Shown: in pieces, positions 53,801 to 62,800 of the stretch | How positions within the stretch are numbered: the first letter of the stretch is position 1 | How the letters are laid out: each line of letters opens with the position of its first letter | NCBI GenBank assembly: GCA_029215795.1 | Contig: JARDYH010000006.1 | Location: 19,731,501-19,795,500, forward strand | Direction of reading: 5' to 3' | Source: Anniella stebbinsi | Taxonomy: Eukaryota > Chordata > Lepidosauria > Squamata > Anniellidae | Length of the DNA: 64,000 nucleotides | Notes under the pieces: generated by a model | What the model was told of the DNA's origin: nothing | Seen by the model: only the letters and a program-made list of their open reading frames with translations | Database searches by the model: none | Translations under genes and position numbers: made by a program

Positions 53801-56800
53801 TGCAGTTACCCTGCGGAAGAAGGCGATAACATATAGCTGGGGATATTCAGGTTTTTTGAGATTCATGTGGCTAGGGAAACAACACAGAATAACTTCATGT
53901 GAACAGGGGATGGAGCTTCTGGAGAAGTTGGGATTGGTCAACGCAACTGACGATGGAGAAACGAGGGCAGAGGAAGGAGCTGCAGGAGGAAGTAGTCAAT
54001 AAAGAACTATGTTTGAACAGGGATAAAGAAGAGATTATAAGGGAGGGGAGGGTCAGCTGTTACTCCGGGATTGTTGGGTCGCTTCTCCCCCCATGAAGAG
54101 TTCTAAAAATAATTGGGGCCACTGCCCAGGAGGGTCCGGTGAGGAGGGGGGTGAAGTTTGGGGTAAGTGGGGGGGGGAGGGTAAGGGAGGGGGGTATTTG
54201 TATCACAGGGGGAGACCAATATAGAACTTTGTGTGAGGCATGATGGAAAATAAATTAAGGGTGGCAACTTTAAATGTTAAAGGGCTAGGAACTGTCATAA
54301 AAAGGAAGAGAATAGAAGCACGATTAAAAAAAGAAAAAGCAGATGTCATTTTTTTGCAGGAAACTCATCAATCAAAGGAGGGTACAAATGAGCTTCGGAT
54401 GAGGGCTGTGGGCGTTTATGAGAAAGTATTTGGTACTTCCAAAGCGAGAGGTGTAGTGACAATAATTTCAAAAAAATGTGGTATTAATGTTCAAAGAGTG
54501 AAGAAAGATAAATTGGGTAGATTACTGATAATTTTCTGTATGGTAGGGGAGGAGGAATATATATTGATTAATGTATATGCTCCTAATGGGAAACAAATGG
54601 AATTCTTCGATGAAGTTTTTAATGCGGTGGGAGAAATGGGGAAAAAGAACATTGTAATGGCAGGAGATTTTAATATGGTATTAGATAAAGAAAAGGATAA
54701 GGATAATATATTAAAAGATCTTAAGATTGGTGGGAAGATGAGTTTAAGCAAATTAATGGATGGAAAAGAGCTAATGGATACTTGGAGGGTATTAAAAGGG
54801 GAAGAAAGGAAATATACTTTCTTCTCACCAAGGTTTAAGAGTTATTCCAGGATAGATTTTATATTTGTGTCAAAAAATATGTTATCTAAAATTATAGAAT
54901 GTGCTATAGGGGTGATTAAAGTCTCCGATCATGCATTAATGACAGCGGATATTAAAATGAAGAAGGATTATAGAGAAGCAAAGAGATGGAGAATGGATAC
55001 AAGGATTTTAAATAATAAAATTATTGTTGAAAAAAGAAAAAAGAAATGCAGATAATATGGGAAATCAATGAAGTAGAGCAAAACTCTCAAGGGATAATAT
55101 GGGATACAATAAAGGCTGTGGTAAGAGGGATTTGTATTAGGGAAAGGTGCACCCTAAGAAAACAACAGGAAGCACAAAACAAAAAGATAGAAAAGGAGGT
55201 AAGGGAATTAAAGGAAAAATTAAGAGACAAAAGACAGACGCCTATATGCCCAAATTCAAGCTAAGAAGAAGGAATTAGAGAAAGAAGAGTTAGAACAGGT
55301 TCAAAGGAATTTGCTATATTTGAAGAGGGATTTTTTTGAATATAGCAATAAAAATTCTAGGATGCTGGCCAGGTCCACTCAGTCAAAAAAGGCTAAGAAC
55401 ACAATAGGGACAATTAAAGATAAGACAGGGAAAATATGTAATTTAATGAAGGATAAATTAAATATATTTCAGGAATTTTACAGTGAATTATATGCATCAG
55501 ATATGGGTCCACACGTTAAAGTAGGGGAATATGTAGAGAGGAATTGGAAAATAAGATTACAGAGACAAGACAGGGATTATATGGAAGGTTTGGTTACAGA
55601 AAAAGAAATAGAAGGAATTATTGATAAATTAAAAGGAGGGAAATCTCCGGGGATAGATGGTTTGGGGCCGGAATATTATAAGACATTTAGAGCAATATTA
55701 ATACCAAAATTGGAAAAGCTATTTAATAGTATAATAGAAGGAGGAAAGACCCCGCCATCATGGGACCATTCTTTGATTATATTAATCCCGAAACCAGATA
55801 AGGATTTGACGGATCCAGCTTCTTATAGACCAATTTCGTTAATAAATCAAGATTCAAAATTTTTTATGGCAATAATGGCAAAAAGAATGAGTACATTTAT
55901 AAATGAATATATTAAAAAAGATCAATGTGGATTTATTGCAGGAAGGCAAATGCTTAATTTAATTGGAAGAGTTTTAAATATAATTAGTATTATTAAAACA
56001 AGGAATTTAAAAGCAGGATTGTTAGCACTAGATATATTCAAAGCCTTTGATTGTGTGGAATGGCCAGCACTTAAAAAAATTATAAATTTTTTTGGGTTTG
56101 GAGATAAATTTATAGGAGTGGTAGATCAGTTATATAAAAATAATGAAGCAGAAATTATAGTTAATGATGGGTTAATGCAACAGATTACTTTAGCCCAAGG
56201 AACTAGATTTTATTTTATTTGCAATAGTGTTAGAAACTTTGGCGAATGTTATAAGGGAGGATGTAAGATGTAAGATTAAAAGGGATAGGTGGGAAAGAAA
56301 AGATTAAATGAATATGTTTGCGGAAGATACATTATTGACGTTAGAAAATCCCCTGGAGAGTGGGGAAGTGATAAAGACACATTTAAGAGAATTTGGAGAG
56401 ATTACTGGCTTACAAGTTAATTGGGGGAAGTCAGAAATGATGTTATTTAATTATAACGAGAAGGAAATGGAGGAGTGTAAATCTAAATTAGGTTTTAGAC
56501 TTAAGAATATAGTACGCTATCTAGGAGTTAATATTGCAAAAGATTTAGATAGGTTAGAAGAAATTAACTTTGCTAGTTTGAAAAAACAGATAGGGGGAAA
56601 GTTAGAGGTATATAGAAAATTAAAATATTCGTGGTTTGGTAGAATAGCGATCATTAAAATGAAGATATTACCTAAAATTAATTTTTTGTTTAGAATGTTA
56701 CCGATTAAAATAACGGAAGCAGAGTTAAAGAGCTGGCAAAATATGATTAATGCTTATTGTAATGGAGATAAAAAAGCAAGGATTAATAAAGGGTTTTGGG

Positions 56801-59800
56801 ATAAGACTCAAAAGAAAGGAGGTTTAGGTCTTCCAAATATAAAGAAGTATTATATTGCTAATCAATTAAGACATGTTATAAATAGTACATTAGGGGAGGA
56901 TGATTTAGAATGGCTAGAGACGCAAACAAGGGAACAAGACTTTAAATTACAAAATATCTTTTTTATTTATTTGAAGGGCCTGGACAACCCGTTGTTGAAA
57001 AATATCTTAGAAATATGGGAAAAAGTTAAGGGGAAGTTAATACCAGGAGTTTCTCCTCTTACACCAGTTGTAGTAATGGGGGACTTCCCAAGGAACTTAA
57101 AAGCAGAGTTGGAAGGGGGTTTGAGGGATCAGAAAATTATTAAATTAAGAGATTGGTTAAAAAGAATGATAAATAAGGAGCAAATTGGAGAGCTATTAAT
57201 AGGGCAAAAGGTAGCTTGGTTCAAATGTATACAATTGGAACAATGGACACAAGATTGGAAAAGGAAAAATAAGGAATGAAGAAAGAATACAAGATTTGAG
57301 GATTTAATTGAATCAAGAGGAAAGAAGGAAGAAATTAAATTTAAAAAAGGTTTGACCAGTGAAATATATAAAATTTTGATTGAGGACGATGAATACCAAG
57401 ACTCTCTTAAAATGATTTGGGAAGATGATCTAAAGGAACAGATTAATGAAGACAACTGGGGGAGGATATGGGATGCTAGAATGTTAAAGCTTTTGTCGAT
57501 TAGAATTAAAGAGGATTATTATAAGACAGTATGGAGATGGTATTTAACGCCGGTAAGATCCCATCATAGATAAAAAAGTGCCCAAGAATTGTTGGAGGGG
57601 ATGTCAGGAGGTTGGAACTTATTTTCATATGTGGTGGAGCTGTGAATATGTACAAAAATTTTGGAAAAGGGTGTTTGAAGAAATAAGTGAAATAACGGGA
57701 AGTAAATTGGAGATAAGCCCAAAGCTGGCTCTACTAGCAATATGGGATAAAGGAAATGAGAATATAAGTAAGAGAGAATTGATAAACAACCTCCTGGCTC
57801 CAGTTAGAATAATGATAGCTAAAAATTGGAAAGGGCAAGGAATTTATACATTTATATAAATATGGGATATGGCACTTAATGATAAGTTAACGTGTAAAAT
57901 GAAAATAATGAGGGGAATGTCCAGGAAGAATGATTTTGAAAATATATGGAATCCATTATTGGAATATGTATTAAGATCGGGGAAAGGGCAAATACCTTCA
58001 AAAGATTCTTCACAATTTTGGAAGGATGTATAATTGAATAAAAGTAGGTCACCTGGGGGGGGAGGGGAGCACGGGGGGTATGTAGGTTATGTATTGTATT
58101 GTATGTTGTTTATGTTGTATTATGTTGTTTTAAGTTGAAATAAAAATATTATTAAAAAAAAAAAGAATGGCTCTCTTTTTTAAAAGCATATAAATGGAGC
58201 CTATCTGAGACAAGTTGTTATTACTGCAATTCAGCCCGATTGCAGATAATTAAGTTTAGATACCAGTGAAGATTGAAAATTAGATTAAAATTATAAACTT
58301 TATTATAAATGGTAACACTGCAAATTATAGAATAAAAGATAAGAATAGGATGTGAACAGTTGCGCCCAGAGAGCAGGAATGTGCCTTGGGTTCAGCCAAC
58401 CTTGTTGGGAAAGGAGAATAATTGAACCAGGCATCCTGCATTTATCTAAACATGCTGTGAGATTAAACTCTCTTAAAGGTCTCTCCACAGTACCAATTCC
58501 CAGGGAGAAAAAGCTTCAGAACTGTCCCTGTTATGAAAAGTAGCAAACAGGAACTTTATCACTGAGCGCGTAGAACAACAAAAAAGGTATAATTACTGAA
58601 TTATACATACCTAATTCTAAATCTAGAACAAATAAGCTTATTTATGTGTTAAGGGAATCTGGTTAGGTACAGAACAAGAAGAGGAATCGACTAGAAATAT
58701 CTAGCATCCCTAAAAACGTCTTAATCTTAGGAATACTGAAACCATACCAGGAACATGGCAGTTTTCCCACTGGTGGTTGGTACCAGGAATTTCTTTTCTA
58801 GTAAACTACAAAAATACATTTCCAACAAAACTACTTAGGTTGAGACAGTCAACACCCCCCTTATCTGCGATACACACAATTGGCTGCAGGTCTACTTCCC
58901 AACAGGTTTCATGCAGAGGCATCAAATGTATGTATTAATGCTACCCAAACTTGTACTGTTGACAGTGGCTTACATTATAGGACAGGTCTCACACAGAGGT
59001 CTCATTTCATGCAGCTAGCATCTCCTCCCAATCTCTGGTGGAGTATGTGAACTTCTCAGTCATAGGGATGTCAGAGAAATCCATAATGGATTCCACTGAG
59101 TTTGGATTTCTATGAATTTGACCTGCAGATTCCACAGCGGACTGGCTTTTTCTGAGTCGCACAGATTCTTCAGATTGATTTTTCACTTTGGGGGGAGATG
59201 CACAAATCTGTAATGGCCATTGGTTATAAACAATAAAATTTGAACAAACAAAAAAATCTCTATTAGTTAAAGCACATTAGCGCTAATTCCCATTAACTAA
59301 TGTGGATTAGCACATTTGCACAGGTGCGCATTTGTGCTAATGTGAATTAGCACAAGTAAAACAAAATTCTAGTAAAAAAAAAACCAATTCTATCAATGAG
59401 TGGATGATGGAACGAAAGATGCCTAACAACTCATGAAACACAGTCTGAACAGATTTAGTCAGCCACCAGGTCATAGTTATCCGTTCTTAGGATTTTGACT
59501 TGAATAAACAAGGTCTAGGATGCCAACTAGCAGTATGGAAAAAAGCAAGACCAGACACAGTATACTTTCCAGTAACCTTTAGTAACTTTCTAAATATATT
59601 GCTAGGCCCCAGATGGCATGACCATTTTTATAAATGTGATGTACTCAAAGCATAGCAGTACACACATTATGCTCTTGAGCCACACACATCATTCTTTACT
59701 TGACAGTACTATTATTAATGTAGGAAAACTCAGAGATTAACTTACCATCAGCGCCACATAAACAGTGGTGAGTGTTTGGATCATGGTTTGGTTGAGCTAA

Positions 59801-62800
59801 ATCAAAAGAAAATAGATTAACTATATTAGATTCATTATGGATCCCTAATATTGAATAAGATGGCATGATATTTATATAGGTTGTCAGGTGGTAAGAAAGG
59901 CAATAAAGAAAGCACTGGTATAATATGATCTAACTGCCCAATTAGTAGTTTTGCTACTCTTTTTTTGAACTAAGTGCAATTTCTGAACCATTTTCAAACG
60001 CAGCTACATGAACAACATATTTACAATAATCTAAAAGGAAGTCAACAGGCCATGGGTAATTGTTGATAAGTATAAACATGCAGATAGGGTTGCAATTTGC
60101 AGAATAGCCAAAGCTGGAAAAAAGGTGCTCTGAGCCACAGAGGTCATTTGAGCCTCTATGACATTGCTGGATCAAAAAGCATCTTGACACTGTGAAACTG
60201 ATTATTTAAGGCAGGTGTGGGGAACTTCAGGCCTGGGGATTGATTTCACCCTCCTGGGGTCCCAATCTGGTCCTCTGGAGCTTCCCCGGTGGCCATGCCC
60301 CTTCTCCTGTTCCCTGCCCCCTTTCCCCTAGCCACCCATGATTTGGTGGTTTCCCAGCTCTTGTGCAGTTTTTCCCTCATTCAACAAGTTTGAAATTCCT
60401 CTTCTAAGGCTTAGTTTCTGGAAGTAAGAACTTTAAGCTAAAATAGGCTGCAATTTTTTTCTATATTTGGTCCCACCATTTATGCCAGAATGCAGATCAC
60501 AACAGCTTCTTCAAAACTGAATTTGGCCATCAGGCTGAAAGAGGCTGTCTTGTTTTCAGGGGACTTATCCTCTCCAGAACAGGTTAATCACCACTTATAG
60601 TAGCAGAATTTAAGTTGAATTTAATAATCACAGGAAGTGTTCTGATCACAGTAGGAAGCTAAACAACTGGATCATCATTAAAGCTCAGAATAATAATTCA
60701 GAAGAAGGAATACTTTAATTCCTTAAAACACAAAAAGCCTTCAACCGAGAAGAATGGCTCTTTTGGGGGAGACAAAACACCAAAAGTGGTGTTTCATTTG
60801 GTTTTAGCCCTAAAACAATCCAGCTACAAAGGTTTTTTTTAATGAATAATCAGCTGGCGAAAAGAATTATGCATTGTTCAGGGTAATCCCCTCTTTCTGG
60901 TACTTATTATCTTCTGTACTGATGTTCTTGCAAGTATATCAAATGATGCAGGTGTTGGCAATACAAAATCACCAAGTCTTATTGGTGACCCAAACAAACA
61001 TAATTATTACCCCTGTTGTTAACTCATTAATGAAGGTGTTGCAAATCATATGGAAAAGTCTCAATATTAAAGGACAATACTTCTGGTGTATAATACATTG
61101 GAAAGCAAAAGTTAGTTAAAAACTTTCAGCTAATGCAGGTAGTTGTTGTTGCAAGTTGGTTCACAGACCTATCTCAACTGCTGTAGTTTAAATTTTATTA
61201 AGTTTTAAGTTTGATTACGTATCGGCCCCATTCAGAAGACACCTTAAACCACGGCTTTAACCACAGTGGTTAAGCCAGAAAGCCAGGCCATGTTTAGAAA
61301 ACACCTTAAACCATGGCTTTAATCATGGTGAATAAGGCATGGTTTAAGATAGTGTTTATCTTAAATTTACTGCTCTATTAACATTTTCATGTCAATCAAT
61401 CAATCAATCAAATTTATTAGGCAACCTAAAATAGGTTTTAGCCAAAATCATAAAAAATATACAATACATAGCAGAAAAGTATAAGAATTCAATCGGAGTA
61501 AAATATATTAAATACAGTATAGGTAGTATATCAGAATGGCACATATCCTAAACATGACCATTGTCCTCTAAAGCAGTTCTGAGCTGAGCTGCTTTCACTG
61601 CAAACCTAGCTATATTTAACATAATGGACTTAGATGTGTCTGTCAGAAGATATATAATTTTATCCATATCTTTAAGATTAACTACCAGTGCTAGGTATCT
61701 CTTTAGGTATTTGTCTCTAGGGATTTTATACAGTTTACAATATAATACATAATGTATCGTGTCCTCTACCTCGTGACTGCCACAAATGCATAAGCGTTGT
61801 TCTCGGGGGATGTTCTTGTATCTCTCTTCTCTAAAGTTTGTTTTCATTGTCTGGAAACGCAAATCAATAACAGCTTTGCGAAGAGGGGGGGACGTGATCT
61901 CAGAGAGATATTTCTTTTCCCCATGAGAGATTTTTAGGAAAGGGAAGCTAGAGGAGAATATTTTAATTGCTTCCATATCCAGCTTAGCATAATGTTCCTG
62001 CAACCTATCTTTAATAAATTTATGGCTGTGTTGTATATCAGTTGCCACTACAGCTTTAGGGTCAAACCCAAGGTTCTTTAAACTTGTTTCGCAACGATTT
62101 AGCCAGTGGTTTTTAAAGTAGGGGTTTCTCTGCTCCGTTACGCAAAGGGTTAACATTTTCATGTCTGTTTCGATTATGTACTTCTGTATAAAAATAAATA
62201 TTCCGAAAAAAATATTTATTTGTATTAAACTGACCCAAGTGATTCTTTTAACAGTAGCAGATATGTCTTCTACCTTAGAAATCATTTTTTTTACCTCTTT
62301 GCCTTCGTATGTAATCCATGATCTTGTGTTCACCTTCACCAGGAGCACTCGCATCAGATAAAATAACCTAACAACAAAAGGAGGCAATATTCAACATAGG
62401 CTGAAACACTCAATACTTGGCAGCACCACAAAAGTTACTACTAATTAATGTTTACTTATCAAAAATTTAGGAAATATTGCACTACCAAGGGCAACATTTT
62501 TTCTGGATTAAAACTGCATGTAGACTTTACTCTTACGCTCACAAAGATACACATCATCCCCACCCCCACTGGAATCATCCTTATCACTGTGACACAGCCA
62601 GGTGATACTTCTGGGACTTTCCTATACTTGTCACCTATATAGAGCAGGCTGCATGATTGAATCCTAATATAAATATAAACTTCCTCCTTTGAGATGATGT
62701 CATATACTTGGGGCAACAGCACACTGGGTCTCCCTGCTTCAAGGAGGCAAATGGTAAATACTATCCAACAAGACTGCTTAATTTTTAAATATTACTGCAC

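Larger units (their letters stand above)
52564..58162 (+). mobile_element. Full-length L1-type LINE
   Basis: About 5.6 kb, antisense to XRN2, in the intron between window exons 3 and 4. Layout: a 5' UTR of about 430 bp, ORF1 (52995-54002), a 237-bp spacer, ORF2 (54240-58033), a short 3' UTR with G-rich runs at 58054-58079, and an A tail. It is bounded by a 15-bp target duplication (14/15 identical). EN-RT order with a coiled-coil ORF1 identifies the L1 clade. ORF2 lesions mean it is no longer self-sufficient. Confidence 0.95.

Noticed and set aside
61548..62387. A 279-codon minus-strand frame as one gene
   Set aside because: Its first part crosses XRN2 exon 2 in the wrong frame; only the LINE fragment from about 62160 down is meaningful.
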